Shown: positions 35,848-44,161 of the stretch, piece after piece
Position numbering within the stretch: the first letter of the stretch is position 1
How the letters are laid out: the number at the start of each line of letters is the position of its first letter
Assembly: GCF_006440735.1 (NCBI RefSeq)
Contig: NZ_VFUA01000026.1
Span: 1-63,620, forward strand
Source of the DNA: Mesorhizobium sp. B2-7-1
Lineage (GTDB): Bacteria > Pseudomonadota > Alphaproteobacteria > Rhizobiales > Rhizobiaceae
Direction of reading: 5' to 3'
Length of the DNA stretch: 63,620 nt
Position numbers and translations under genes: made by a program
The notes under the pieces: generated by a model
What the model was told of the DNA's origin: nothing
What the model saw: the letters and a program-made list of their open reading frames with translations, nothing else
Database searches by the model: none

Positions 35848-36063
35848 ATGGTAACAAGCGAGCCAGACAGTGTCCGAGTAAAAGCCGTCAACGGACAATG
35901 GATCGTACGCGTCGTCGATGGCGGCAGGCTGACGCAGCAAGTGTTCGATATTCACGCGCAGGCCGAGGTCTTCGCCGAGGAGGAGCGGTTGCGACTGGGG
36001 CTGCCTGGCGAGCCGCCGGCCGAGGAGCCGGTCGGGCCACTGCGACGCGGGCGGGCTCACTGA
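35848..36063 (+). CDS. Small hypothetical protein
   Basis: A 71-residue protein starting MVTSEPDSVRVKAVNGQWIV, with AGGGGGC eight bases upstream. The first 55 residues look like a compact beta-strand/helix domain (VNGQWIVRVVDGGRLTQQVF, then AQAEVFAEEERLRLGLP). The C-terminal residues PVGPLRRGRAH abut the receptor remnant on the other strand, so the natural end may have been altered. Similar in style to DUF2188-type small proteins, but this is not certain. Confidence 0.55.
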   Translation: MVTSEPDSVRVKAVNGQWIVRVVDGGRLTQQVFDIHAQAEVFAEEERLRLGLPGEPPAEEPVGPLRRGRAH

Positions 36064-37212
36064 GGTCGTACCACGTATAGGCGCCGGTCAGCTTCAGGTC
36101 GGGCGTCAGCTGGCCGACAGCCTCGATCTCGACGCCGCGCGAATTCACCTTGCCGATCTGTCGGTTGAAGTTGATCTGGCCGTCGCCGGTCACCGCGTTC
36201 TGGCGCGTCAGGTCGAACAGCGATGCGCTGAACATCACGTCGCTCAGCCATGTCGGCTGGTATTTGACGCCCGCCTCGTATTGCACCGCTGTCTCCGGCT
36301 TGAATGCCTCCCCTGTCTTGGCTGCGAGCGCTCGAACTTGTCGACGCTGGGCTCCCTGGTGAAGAGGTCGCGCGGAATCTTTCCCCACGGCGCGTCGACG
36401 ACGGTGCCGACATGGGGCAGGAAGTTCTGGCCGCGCGTCTTCAGCTTCGAGACGTTGGCATAGATGATGAGGCTGGTGTCTTCGTCCGGCTTCCAGGTCA
36501 CCTCCGGCATGAGGGCGAACTGGTCGTTGTCGGTGTAATCGACCTGCGTGCCGCCGTAATTGCCGGTGGCGATGAAGCGATAGGCGAGCGTGCCGTCCTT
36601 GTTGACGCCCTCGACGTCGAGCCCTGACCAGACATTGCCGAACTCGTTGACGCCGATCGCGGTCTCGCCGCGGTTCTGGAAGGTCGGCCGCTTGGAGACG
36701 AGGTTGATGAGGCCGCCCGGGTTCGAGGCGCCGTAGAGCGCCGACGACGGCCCGCGCAAGATGTCGATGCGGTCGAGCAGATAGGGATTCACCTTCCAGG
36801 TGGCGAAACTGTCGCTCGACTGCAGCTGCAGCCCGTCGAGGAAGTAGCTGTTGACCTGCGAGGAGAAGCCTCGGATCAGGAACCAGTCGTTGCGGGTGTC
36901 GTTGCCGAAGGTTTCCGAACGGATGCCCGGCGCAGAGCGCGTCGCCTCGACCACCGAGCGCGCCGTCTGGTCGTCGATCTGCCGGCTGCCGATGACGCTG
37001 ACCGCCTGCGGCGTCTTTCCAGCGGCTGGTCGGACTTGGTGGCGCTGGCGTCCTTCTTGGCTTTGTAGCCATCGAAGCCCGGTGTGCGGTCGCCGACGGC
37101 CTCGCCCTGGACCTTGATCGGCGCCAGCACTTCCGGTTTCTCCTGCGCCAGCGCCTGCGGCGTGTTGAGGAAAGCCGTCGCCAGCAAAAGCCCGCCAGAA
37201 CGCGCCGGTCAC
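36061..37212 (-). pseudogene. TonB-dependent siderophore receptor remnant
   Basis: Three pieces in three frames are seen on the minus strand. A signal and start of the mature protein (LLATAFLNTPQALAQEKPEV) lie near 37187. The plug and first barrel strands run from TPQAVSVIGSRQIDDQTA to TREPSVDKFERSQ. After a missing stretch, GEAFKPETAVQYEAGVKYQP through PDLKLTGAYTWYDL ends at about 36061. In intact FhuA-like receptors roughly 250 residues lie between the second and third pieces and about 100 follow the third, so the gene has an internal deletion, a truncated 3' end, at least one small frameshift (near 37018) and a 5' end merged with R1-repeat sequence. It cannot make a working receptor. Confidence 0.8.
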
Positions 37213-37245
37213 AAGGGGGAGATCGGCAGCTGCAACGCCTCGAGC

Positions 37246-37662
37246 CTACCCCAGATGCTCGGCCCTAAGCTTCTCCTTCATCCGCTTGAGCGCCGGCTCG
37301 CCGCCCGCAGCCAACTCGTTCGCTACCCGCGCGAGCTTGTCGTCTGCCTGTCGATATTTGCCGCCCCAGGCGCCGAGCGTGGCGAGCACGGGCAACAGGT
37401 CGATGCCGGCTTCGGTCAACCGGTAGATCGCCTTGAGCCCATGCGTCGGGTCGTCGCTGCGGGTGAGGATGCCTTCGTCCTGCAGTGTCTGCAGCCGCTC
37501 GGCGAGCGTCCTGGACGAGATGCCTTCGTCGGATTGCAGGAATTCGCGAAAATGCCTTTTCCCGGCGAAGATCAAGTCGCGGATGATGAGCAGCGTCCAG
37601 CGGTCGCCGAGCAGTTCGAGCGAGAGGTTGATCGGACAGCCGGATCGCCCTTTGGTCGACAT
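37246..37662 (-). CDS. HxlR-family transcriptional regulator
   Basis: A 138-residue winged helix-turn-helix protein of the HxlR family. The signature GCPINLSLELLGDRWTLLII, RDLIFAGKRHFREFLQSDEG and ISSRTLAERLQTLQDEGIL is unambiguous, including the Cys near the N terminus (residue 9) that in some homologues senses quinones, aldehydes or oxidants. It is divergent from the NmrA-like gene at 37763, with a 100-bp control region between them. Confidence 0.93.
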   Translation of the reverse strand: MSTKGRSGCPINLSLELLGDRWTLLIIRDLIFAGKRHFREFLQSDEGISSRTLAERLQTLQDEGILTRSDDPTHGLKAIYRLTEAGIDLLPVLATLGAWGGKYRQADDKLARVANELAAGGEPALKRMKEKLRAEHLG

Positions 37663-37694
37663 CGGAATGGTTCCATTTTTAAATCACTTTACTA

Positions 37695-37722
37695 TTGACA
37701 TCATTCTCTCCTCGCGTCAAAT
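37695..37722 (+). promoter_or_regulatory. Promoter of the NmrA-like gene
   Basis: TTGACA at 37695-37700 matches the -35 consensus and TCAAAT at 37717-37722 is a fair -10 with 16-bp spacing. Flanking TTTACT repeats (37689-37694 and, inverted, near 37731-37736) could be HxlR binding sites. Confidence 0.4.
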
Positions 37723-37762
37723 AGTTCCGAAAGTAAATCATTTGAGCAGAGAGGAGAGCGTC

Positions 37763-38626
37763 ATGAGCGAGCAAGCCAACCGTACGATCGTGGTCGTCGG
37801 CGCAACCAGCGAGGTCGGCGCCGAGGTCTCGGCCAGGCTGACCAGGGCAGGGCACACGGTGCGCGGCGTCGCCCGCAGCCTCGGCGTCGCGCTTGACGAC
37901 CAGGCGGCGCTCGACGCCGCCTTCTCGGGCGCCGATGGCGCCTATGTGATGATCCCCTTCGATGTCACCGCGCCCGATCTGCACAGTTTCGAGAATGAGG
38001 TCGGCGCACGGCTGGCAGCGTCCATCGCCAAGGCCGGCCTGCGCCGTGTCGTGCTGCTCAGCGGCCTCAATGCCCATCTCAGAATGGGCACCTCGCTGGG
38101 TGCCGCGCTGATGGAAGAGCGGCTTGCCGCGCTCGGCCTGGAGCAACTGGTCTATCTGCGCACCTCCTTCTTCATGGAGAATTTCGTCAAGGGCATGGGC
38201 TTCGTCGAGCAGGCGGCGTCCGGCGTCTTTGCCTCGCCCTTCCGCGGCGACCTGCCGATGCCGCTGATAGCCGCCAAGGACATTGGCGAGCGCGCCGCCG
38301 TGCTGTTGAGCGCCGAACACTTTCCGGCCCGGCGCGTCGTCGAATTGCACGGCGGCGGTTCCCACACGCTCGATCAGGCCACCACGATCCTGGGCCGGGC
38401 GATCGGCAAGGATGTCGCCTACCATGAAGCGCCTTTCGCCGAAGCGCGGGCCGGCATGGTCGCCAATGGCATATCGGCGAGTTTTGCCGATGCGCTGGGC
38501 GAAACGGCGGCAAGCTTCAACAGAGGCGAGCGCTGGGCGCTGGAGGCGCCCTCAGCCGAAAACGCCACGCCGACCAGCTTCGAAACCTGGGTGAGAGCCT
38601 TCGCCCGTTCGCGCAATGCCAGCTAG
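37763..38626 (+). CDS. NmrA-like NAD(P)-binding protein
   Basis: A 287-residue atypical SDR protein with the nucleotide-binding start TIVVVGATSEVGAEVSARLT (GATSEVG) and a following VRGVARS. Later segments VVLLSGLNAH and YLRTSFFMENF match the NmrA/HSCARG group, as in the protein at 8755, but overall similarity between the two is modest. The ATG at 37763 has GAGGAGAG upstream. Controlled probably by the divergent HxlR protein, and followed 36 bp later by a RibD-like reductase gene, suggesting an inducible two-enzyme reductase unit. Confidence 0.87.
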   Translation: MSEQANRTIVVVGATSEVGAEVSARLTRAGHTVRGVARSLGVALDDQAALDAAFSGADGAYVMIPFDVTAPDLHSFENEVGARLAASIAKAGLRRVVLLSGLNAHLRMGTSLGAALMEERLAALGLEQLVYLRTSFFMENFVKGMGFVEQAASGVFASPFRGDLPMPLIAAKDIGERAAVLLSAEHFPARRVVELHGGGSHTLDQATTILGRAIGKDVAYHEAPFAEARAGMVANGISASFADALGETAASFNRGERWALEAPSAENATPTSFETWVRAFARSRNAS

Positions 38627-38661
38627 CGCTCCGCGCCGCAAATACAGGAGAGGAGACCCGA

Positions 38662-39249
38662 ATGAAGAATCTCATCCTTCAGATGCAGATGTCGGTCGAC
38701 GGTTTTGTCGGCGCCGATGAGGATCGTCGCTGGCAGCTCTGGGAATGGGGCGACGACAGCGCCTGGGACGAGGAGCTCAAACAGGACTTCAACGCCATTT
38801 TCGAGACCATCGACACCATCCTGTTGAGCCGCAAGATGGTGGAGGAGGGATATCTGACCCATTGGGGCAATGCCGCGAGGAAATACCCGCAGGATCGCTT
38901 CTATGCCTTCGCGCGGCGCATCGTCGAGGTTGAGAAGGTGGTGGCGAGCGACAAGCTCGAGGCTTCGCGCTGGCAACGGACGCGGGTCGTCAGCGGCGAC
39001 CTGCCGCGCGAGGTCGATGCGCTGAAGCAAGGCGAGGGCGGCAGCATCGCCGTGTTCGGTGGCGCGGGCTTTGCCTCCGCGCTGATCGCCGCCGGTCTGG
39101 TCGACGAGTTCCAGCTCTTCATCAATCCTGCGGTGCTGGGCAGCGGCCGCCGCATCTTCGACAAGGGCGGTTTTGGCGGGCTGAAGCTCCTCGGCTCGAA
39201 GTCCTATGCCTGCGGCATGGTGGTGAGCCGCTACGCGCCGGCGCAATGA
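38662..39249 (+). CDS. Dihydrofolate reductase-fold protein (RibD C-terminal type)
   Basis: A 195-residue protein of the RibD_C/DHFR-like family. MKNLILQMQMSVDGFVGADE is the typical first strand and ILLSRKMVEEGY the NADPH-contacting region; GGSIAVFGGAGFASALIAAG and LFINPAVLGSGRRIF are also characteristic. Members are NADPH-dependent reductases of unclear substrate. AGGAGAGGAG precedes ATG 38662. Same operon as 37763. Confidence 0.88.
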   Translation: MKNLILQMQMSVDGFVGADEDRRWQLWEWGDDSAWDEELKQDFNAIFETIDTILLSRKMVEEGYLTHWGNAARKYPQDRFYAFARRIVEVEKVVASDKLEASRWQRTRVVSGDLPREVDALKQGEGGSIAVFGGAGFASALIAAGLVDEFQLFINPAVLGSGRRIFDKGGFGGLKLLGSKSYACGMVVSRYAPAQ

Positions 39250-39300
39250 GGAGCGGCACCGAGGTCGCGCCGCGTTGAATCAATCCGTCAGTGCGTCTTC

Positions 39301-39546
39301 TCAACCGCCTGTTTGGCCGTGCCTTTCCCGCATCGGCTGCGAGCCGCTTCCGCTGACGAGCCGCAGTTGCGCGCCCGGCCGGCCGGGCCAGGCTTCATGG
39401 TCGTTGCCCGCGGCGACGAACCAGCGGGCTTCACGCGATGTCAGGCCGATAAGCACCCGGCCGGCATATTCGGCCGGCGCGCCATTACCCGCATCGAAAA
39501 CCGCCCAGCTGCCGCCGGGCGGCTCCTGCACCGCGACGAACCTCAT
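39301..39546 (-). CDS. Small conserved protein, unknown function
   Basis: An 81-residue protein starting MRFVAVQEPPGGSWAVFDAG with a good GGAG ribosome site. It seems to form a small beta-rich domain (EYAGRVLIGLTSREARWFVA). Found next to metabolic genes in rhizobia by general impression only; no family name is given. Confidence 0.6.
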   Translation of the reverse strand: MRFVAVQEPPGGSWAVFDAGNGAPAEYAGRVLIGLTSREARWFVAAGNDHEAWPGRPGAQLRLVSGSGSQPMRERHGQTGG

Positions 39547-39696
39547 CGGAGACTCCATCTGTGAAGAGATGGGCAACATAGCAGGCGCGACTTGGCGTTC
39601 CTATGACGTGGCTCACATTGGCACATATTTGCGGTGGATAGCAGGGCTCCGGCTGCAATCAGGCCGTGCGTCCACCAATCTCCTTGGCCGCTTGCG

Positions 39697-40962
39697 CTAC
39701 TGCCCTGCCTGGTCCGCGTCGGTCAGCGTGCCGAGGAAGGCGACGATGTCGTCGATCTCGGCGTCGGTCAGCGCCGGCTTGTCGCCGGGTTTTCTGCCGT
39801 TGAACGGCGGATCGGTGTTGAGGTTCGGCCAATAGGCTTTCGGCAGGTCATCGAATTTGTCGACCGTGCCGTCGGCCTTCTTCGGATACCAGCGCCCGGG
39901 ATCCGTATCGCGGCTGGCGTAGAAGGCCACTGCTTCGCGCAGCGTGTGGAAATAGCCGTTGTGGAAGAAACTTTTGCGCAAGGCCACGTTGCGCAGGGTC
40001 GGCGTCTTGAACAGGCCGCAATATTCCGTCCGCCCCTTGAAGTCGGTGCGCATCGGACCGCACAGGCCAAGGTCGACATAATCGGAATCGGCATTGGCGG
40101 GGATCGCCGGATTGCGCGGCACGGCGATCGCGATCAGGCCGTAATCGGTGAACTGCGGCGGCTCGCCGTCGTTGGCCGGCTCGCTCAGATGGCAACTCGC
40201 GCAATTGCCCTTCGCTTCGTCCTCGAACAGCATGCGGCCGCGCAATTCCTGCGCCGAGAGCTGCGCCTTGCCGGCAAGGAAGGCGTCGTAACGGCTGGAA
40301 TAGGGATAGAAATCGGCGCTGCTCTGCTCGAACGTGCCGAGCGCTTCGACCGCGGCGTCGAAGGCGTCCTGCGGGTGCTCGAACACATCGGCGCCGAACG
40401 CCGCCTTGAAGGCGTCGGCATAGGGCGCCTTGCCCAGCGCCGCGACCACGTCGCCCTCGTCCTTGTTGCCCATCTCGAAGGGCGACAGCAGCGGGATCCT
40501 GGCCTGGTCCTTGCCGTGGTCGGCGCGGCCGTCCCAGGTCAGGCCGCCGGTCGGGCCGTTGTCGACGCTCTCGTCGCCTTCATCCTCGGAGTCGTAAAAA
40601 TGCTCGGTGAAGGCGGGTGCAGCCTGCAGATAGCGCAGCGACGGCACGGCACGGACGCCGGGTCGGTCGAGGTTGGCCCCGCCCATCTCGACCGGCGACG
40701 CCGAGGCCGGGCCGAAGGCGTGGTTGGGATCGTGGCAGGACGAGCAGGCCTGCTTGCCCGATGCCGAGAGAGACGGATCGAAGAACATCTGCCGCCCGAG
40801 CGCCGTCAGCGCGTCGGCTCGGGCGAAGGCGTCCTGACGCGACATCGGGCCGGGATGGACGCCGGAAGGTTCCGCGGCGTCGGCAGGCGCGGTCAAGCCG
40901 ATCATCGAAGCCGCCAGAACGGCGATCACGTGATTTTTCCGTCCCATCGTCCGCGGCGACAT
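39697..40962 (-). CDS. Dihaem cytochrome c peroxidase (MauG/CcpA type)
   Basis: A 421-residue periplasmic protein with a signal peptide (NHVIAVLAASMIGLTAPADA) and two haem-binding CxxCH motifs, CSSCH in ASGKQACSSCHDPNHAF and CASCH in AKGNCASCHLSEP. Spacing of about 180 residues between them and the RNVALRKSFFHNGYFHTLRE region, with the distal-haem His or Tyr area, fit the MauG/bacterial cytochrome c peroxidase family. It reduces peroxide or modifies a partner protein. ATG 40962 has AAGGAAAT upstream; the longer frame up to 41205 overlaps the control region. Divergent from the phosphoesterase gene. Confidence 0.9.
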   Translation of the reverse strand: MSPRTMGRKNHVIAVLAASMIGLTAPADAAEPSGVHPGPMSRQDAFARADALTALGRQMFFDPSLSASGKQACSSCHDPNHAFGPASASPVEMGGANLDRPGVRAVPSLRYLQAAPAFTEHFYDSEDEGDESVDNGPTGGLTWDGRADHGKDQARIPLLSPFEMGNKDEGDVVAALGKAPYADAFKAAFGADVFEHPQDAFDAAVEALGTFEQSSADFYPYSSRYDAFLAGKAQLSAQELRGRMLFEDEAKGNCASCHLSEPANDGEPPQFTDYGLIAIAVPRNPAIPANADSDYVDLGLCGPMRTDFKGRTEYCGLFKTPTLRNVALRKSFFHNGYFHTLREAVAFYASRDTDPGRWYPKKADGTVDKFDDLPKAYWPNLNTDPPFNGRKPGDKPALTDAEIDDIVAFLGTLTDADQAGQ

Positions 40963-41066
40963 CCCTGATTTCCTTCGCCCGATTTCGTTCGCGACGTAAG
41001 GTTCGAGTGCAACGGATTGATGACCGGCCGTATCGTTCACGAAACCGTGTTCGGACGCTGCAGAAC

Positions 41067-41082
41067 TGTCACATGGATGACA
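41067..41082. promoter_or_regulatory. Inverted repeat TGTCA-N6-TGACA between divergent genes
   Basis: TGTCA (41067-41071) and TGACA (41078-41082) flank a 6-bp spacer in the 205-bp gap between the peroxidase and phosphoesterase genes. One arm, CTGTCA, resembles half of the rhizobial PHO box, but a direct second half is not seen. A regulator site for both genes is possible. Confidence 0.35.
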
Positions 41083-41167
41083 ACGCGCCGAAGTAGCTGG
41101 GCATTGATGCCGTTGCGTTCCTGCATTGCCGTCCTCCAGCCATTCCCAAGCCACGAGGCATTTCCCA

Positions 41168-42700
41168 ATGATCCGGTCCTTGCTCTCTCTTTGCCTCGCC
41201 ACCACGGCGCTGGCATCGCTCTCCGCTACTGCCCACGCGGCACCTCCCGGCTATGACAAGATCGACACCGTCGTCGTCATCTACGCCGAGAACCGCAGCT
41301 TCGATAACCTCTATGGCGGCTTCCCCGGCGCCAACGGCCTGGCCAACGTGTCGCCCGACCAGGCGCGCCAGCTCGACCGCGACGGCAAGCCGCTTTCCGA
41401 ACTGCCGCCGGCCTGGGGCGGACTGACCGGCAAGGGCGTCACGCCGGCGGTGACGGAAGAGCAGAGCGCGCACCTGGCCAACGCTACCTTCGCCATCGAC
41501 GATCCCAAGGGTTTCAACGAGGGCACCAACGTCGTCACGCACGACCTCTGGCACCGCTTCTACCAGGAGCAGATGCAGATCGACGCTGGCCGGAACGACA
41601 AGTTCGTCGCCTGGGCCGATTCCGGCTCGTTGGTTATGGGCCACTATGACGGCTCCAACCTGCCGATGTGGGCGATCGCCAAGAAATACGTGCTCGCCGA
41701 CAACTTCTTCCAGGGCGCTTTCGGCGGCTCCTTCCTCAACCACTTCATGCTCGCCTGCGCCTGCGCCCCGTTTTACCCGAATGCCGACGCCAGCCCGGTG
41801 AAAGGCCAGATCGCCGTCGTCGAGCCGGATGGCGTGACGCTGAAGCCGGCCGATAATTCGCCGGCCTCGGCGCTGGGCGGCGTGCCGAAATTCGCCAATG
41901 ACGGCGCTATCACGCCCGACTTCTACGCCGTCAACACCATGCAGCCGCCTTACCAGCCGAGCGCCAACAAGCCGGTCGAGGGCGGCGACAAGGCGCTCGC
42001 CGATCCGGCGCAGCCGACCACGCTGCCGCCGCAGCAGGAGATCACCATCGGCGATCTCCTGTCGCTCAAGGGCGTTTCCTGGGCCTGGTATTCAGGCGCC
42101 TGGCAGGCGGCGCTCGACGGCAAGAACGCCACGCCCGTGCCGAACTTCCAGTTCCACCACCAGCCCTACAATTATTTCGCCGCCTACGCGCCGGGCACGA
42201 CCGCGCGTGCCGAACACCTCAAGGACGGCGGCCTCGGCGGCGAAGAGTTCATCAAGGCGATCGACGGCGGCAAGCTGCCGGCCGTCTCCTTCTACAAGCC
42301 GCAGGGCAACCTCAACGAACATGCCGGCTATGCCGATGTGACCTCGGGCGACCAGCATCTGGCCGATCTCGTCGCGCATCTGGAGAAGGGCCCGCAATGG
42401 GCCCATATGCTGGTCGTCGTCACCTATGACGAGAATGGCGGCTTCTGGGATCACGTCGCGCCGCCGAAGGCCGATCGCTGGGGCCCGGGCAACCGTATTC
42501 CGGCCTTCATCATCTCGCCCTACGCGAAGATGGGCATGGTCGACCACACCCAGTACGACACCACCTCGATCCTGCGCTTCATCACCAACCGCTACGACCT
42601 CCCGGTGCTGCCCGGCATCGTCGCCCGCGACAAGGCCCTGCGCAACAACGACCAGCCGCCGATGGGCGACCTGACGGCGGCGCTGGATTTGACGAGGTAG
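41168..42700 (+). CDS. AcpA/phospholipase C-type phosphoesterase (secreted)
   Basis: A 510-residue secreted protein of the phosphoesterase family (PF04185 type). A signal peptide (MIRSLLSLCLATTALASLSATAHA) precedes the motif VVVIYAENRSFDNLYGGFPG, the conserved start of acid phosphatases AcpA and phospholipases C; the Glu and Ser-type residues here bind metal and the phosphate. Further motifs are NNV-like THDLWHRFYQE, SFLNHFMLACACAP, and VVVTYDENGGFWDHVAPP. It probably frees phosphate from esters in the periplasm or outside. Divergent from the dihaem peroxidase. Confidence 0.9.
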   Translation: MIRSLLSLCLATTALASLSATAHAAPPGYDKIDTVVVIYAENRSFDNLYGGFPGANGLANVSPDQARQLDRDGKPLSELPPAWGGLTGKGVTPAVTEEQSAHLANATFAIDDPKGFNEGTNVVTHDLWHRFYQEQMQIDAGRNDKFVAWADSGSLVMGHYDGSNLPMWAIAKKYVLADNFFQGAFGGSFLNHFMLACACAPFYPNADASPVKGQIAVVEPDGVTLKPADNSPASALGGVPKFANDGAITPDFYAVNTMQPPYQPSANKPVEGGDKALADPAQPTTLPPQQEITIGDLLSLKGVSWAWYSGAWQAALDGKNATPVPNFQFHHQPYNYFAAYAPGTTARAEHLKDGGLGGEEFIKAIDGGKLPAVSFYKPQGNLNEHAGYADVTSGDQHLADLVAHLEKGPQWAHMLVVVTYDENGGFWDHVAPPKADRWGPGNRIPAFIISPYAKMGMVDHTQYDTTSILRFITNRYDLPVLPGIVARDKALRNNDQPPMGDLTAALDLTR

Positions 42701-42717
42701 CGCTTCACCGCTTGGTT

Positions 42718-42839
42718 CCTCGCCCCGCCAAAGGCGGGGAGAGGTATCCGCGAAGCGGACGGAGAGGGGCCTTCGTGGGGCGCTCCCCTCCGTCTTGGCT
42801 TCGCCAAGCCACCTCTCTCCCACTTTCGTGGGGGCGAGC
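42718..42839. repeat. Inverted repeat, family R2, copy 1
   Basis: It begins CCTCGCCCCGCCAAAGGCGG and ends TTTCGTGGGGGCGAG, with inner arms GAGAGGTATCCGCGAAGCGG against CTTGGCTTCGCCAAGCCACC. The same layout recurs at 61511-61661. It lies directly after a stop codon. Confidence 0.85.
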
Positions 42840-42925
42840 AGACGCTAACCCCCCATGGCCTGCTTCGGCGATTGCCTCGGTGAATTCCCCTCCGCTATCA
42901 ATGTATTCAAAGTTGGAGACATTCG

Positions 42926-43348
42926 ATGGCGGACCTCAAAGTCAGAACCCGAAAAGTCGGCGCGCTTGCCGTCCTGCCGCCGGGTGGCCTGCCGGCGGTC
43001 ACGACACCGACCGGCGGCACCGTCGATGTCGTCACGCAGGTCAGCGCCCCCGGCTTCAGCCCTCTCGACCTGCTCCATGCCTCCTTAGCCGCCTGCATGG
43101 TGCTCAGCGCCCGCATCGCCGCCAACCGCCTCGGCGTCGCCGACCGGCTCGGCGAGGTGAGGGCGCAGGTCACCGGCGAGAAGGCGAAGGACGAGCCGTC
43201 GCGGGTCGAGACGTTCAAGATCAAACTGGAAATCGACGGCGACCTCGATGCGACGACGAAAGAGCGGATCCTCGCGGACGCCGAGGATATCTGCACCGTC
43301 TCCAACACGCTGCGCGGCGCGCCCGCGCTGCATGCCACATTGGGGTGA
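42926..43348 (+). CDS. OsmC-family protein
   Basis: A 140-residue OsmC/Ohr-fold protein. The pattern FSPLDLLHASLAACMVLSAR (with the conserved LAAC cysteine) is the family core. The second catalytic cysteine appears in EDICTVSNTL (VS replacing the usual xCPVS). Members reduce organic peroxides; the partial second motif (ICTVSN) is close to CPVSNTL and is probably functional. It overlaps operonically with the next gene, 5 bp downstream. Confidence 0.88.
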   Translation: MADLKVRTRKVGALAVLPPGGLPAVTTPTGGTVDVVTQVSAPGFSPLDLLHASLAACMVLSARIAANRLGVADRLGEVRAQVTGEKAKDEPSRVETFKIKLEIDGDLDATTKERILADAEDICTVSNTLRGAPALHATLG

Positions 43349-43353
43349 GGCCG

Positions 43354-43878
43354 ATGGTGCATCTCTCGCCGATCGACTATGCGACGGCCTCCGACGAAAT
43401 CCGCGCCGAGCACGACAGGGAACTGGGCCTGCGCGGCCGCATGACCAACATGAAGCGCATCCTGCTTCATTCGCCGGCCGCCCACCGCATCTACGCCGAG
43501 TGGTTCACGCTGCGCGATCTTCTCAAGCCCACGCTCGACGACCGCGCCATCTGGCTGTTCTCGAAGGCGATCGCCGAGACGATGCGCGCCGAAATCCCGG
43601 TCACCTTCTTCCGCCGGGCGCTGATCGACAACGGCCTCGATCCTGATGCGATTAAACCTTCAGCCGACGAAACCCTTCTCATCGAATTCGCCAGGGCGAC
43701 CGCCGCCGACGCCAATACGGTTTCGAATGAAACCTGGGCAGCGCTCAAGGCGCGCTACGACGAGACGCTGCTCGTCAACCTCGTCGCCTTCGCCGGCATC
43801 ATGGTGGCGACCTGCGTGTTCACCAATGCTGTGAGGGTGGAGCTGGATCCGGAGCTGGAGAAGTATCGCAAGCGGTGA
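43354..43878 (+). CDS. AhpD-like/hypothetical protein
   Basis: A 174-residue soluble all-helical protein, starting MVHLSPIDYATASDEIRAEH. It has the general look of the carboxymuconolactone decarboxylase/AhpD fold (IWLFSKAIAETMRAEIPVTF), but the CxxC redox pair of AhpD is absent. The start at 43354 follows the OsmC stop closely; GGCC-type spacing is poor but the frame upstream is not conserved. A partner in peroxide handling with OsmC is inferred from the operon only. Confidence 0.65.
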   Translation: MVHLSPIDYATASDEIRAEHDRELGLRGRMTNMKRILLHSPAAHRIYAEWFTLRDLLKPTLDDRAIWLFSKAIAETMRAEIPVTFFRRALIDNGLDPDAIKPSADETLLIEFARATAADANTVSNETWAALKARYDETLLVNLVAFAGIMVATCVFTNAVRVELDPELEKYRKR

Positions 43879-43880
43879 AG

Positions 43881-44070
43881 CTGCTGATCTCCCCCCCTTG
43901 CGGGGGAGATGCCCGGCAGGGCAGAGGGGTGCTGTCCCGCTGCCTATCCGCGCAAATAGCGGCAGCTTCCGGAAGCTGCCTCGCTTGAAAAGGACAAGCT
44001 GGGGAGGTTGCGTTCCCTCACACCCCCCTCTGGCCTGCCGGCCATCTCTCCCGCAAGGGGAGATCAGCAG
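43881..44070. repeat. R1-family inverted repeat
   Basis: It opens CTGCTGATCTCCCCCCCTTG and closes CAAGGGGAGATCAGCAG, giving inverted arms; the inner part includes CCGGCAGGGCAGAGGGGTG and ACACCCCCCTCTGGCCTGCC, inverted again. It lies downstream of 43354-43878 and upstream of the oxygenase gene. Confidence 0.88.
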
Positions 44071-44161
44071 TTCCGTCGCAGGCGCCCACCTCCGCAGGAA
44101 TCGGGTGGCCCCGTGACCTAGCGCGCTCCATTTTTGGGTAAGCAAGCGATGGAGCCAACCC

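Noticed and set aside
35408..35857. 149-residue minus-strand frame in the gene-poor stretch
   Set aside because: No ribosome site, no motif, and third-position GC unlike neighbours; left as gene-less.
37433..37762. Upstream extension of the second NmrA-like frame
   Set aside because: Overlaps HxlR on the other strand; ATG 37763 has a strong GAGGAGAG site.
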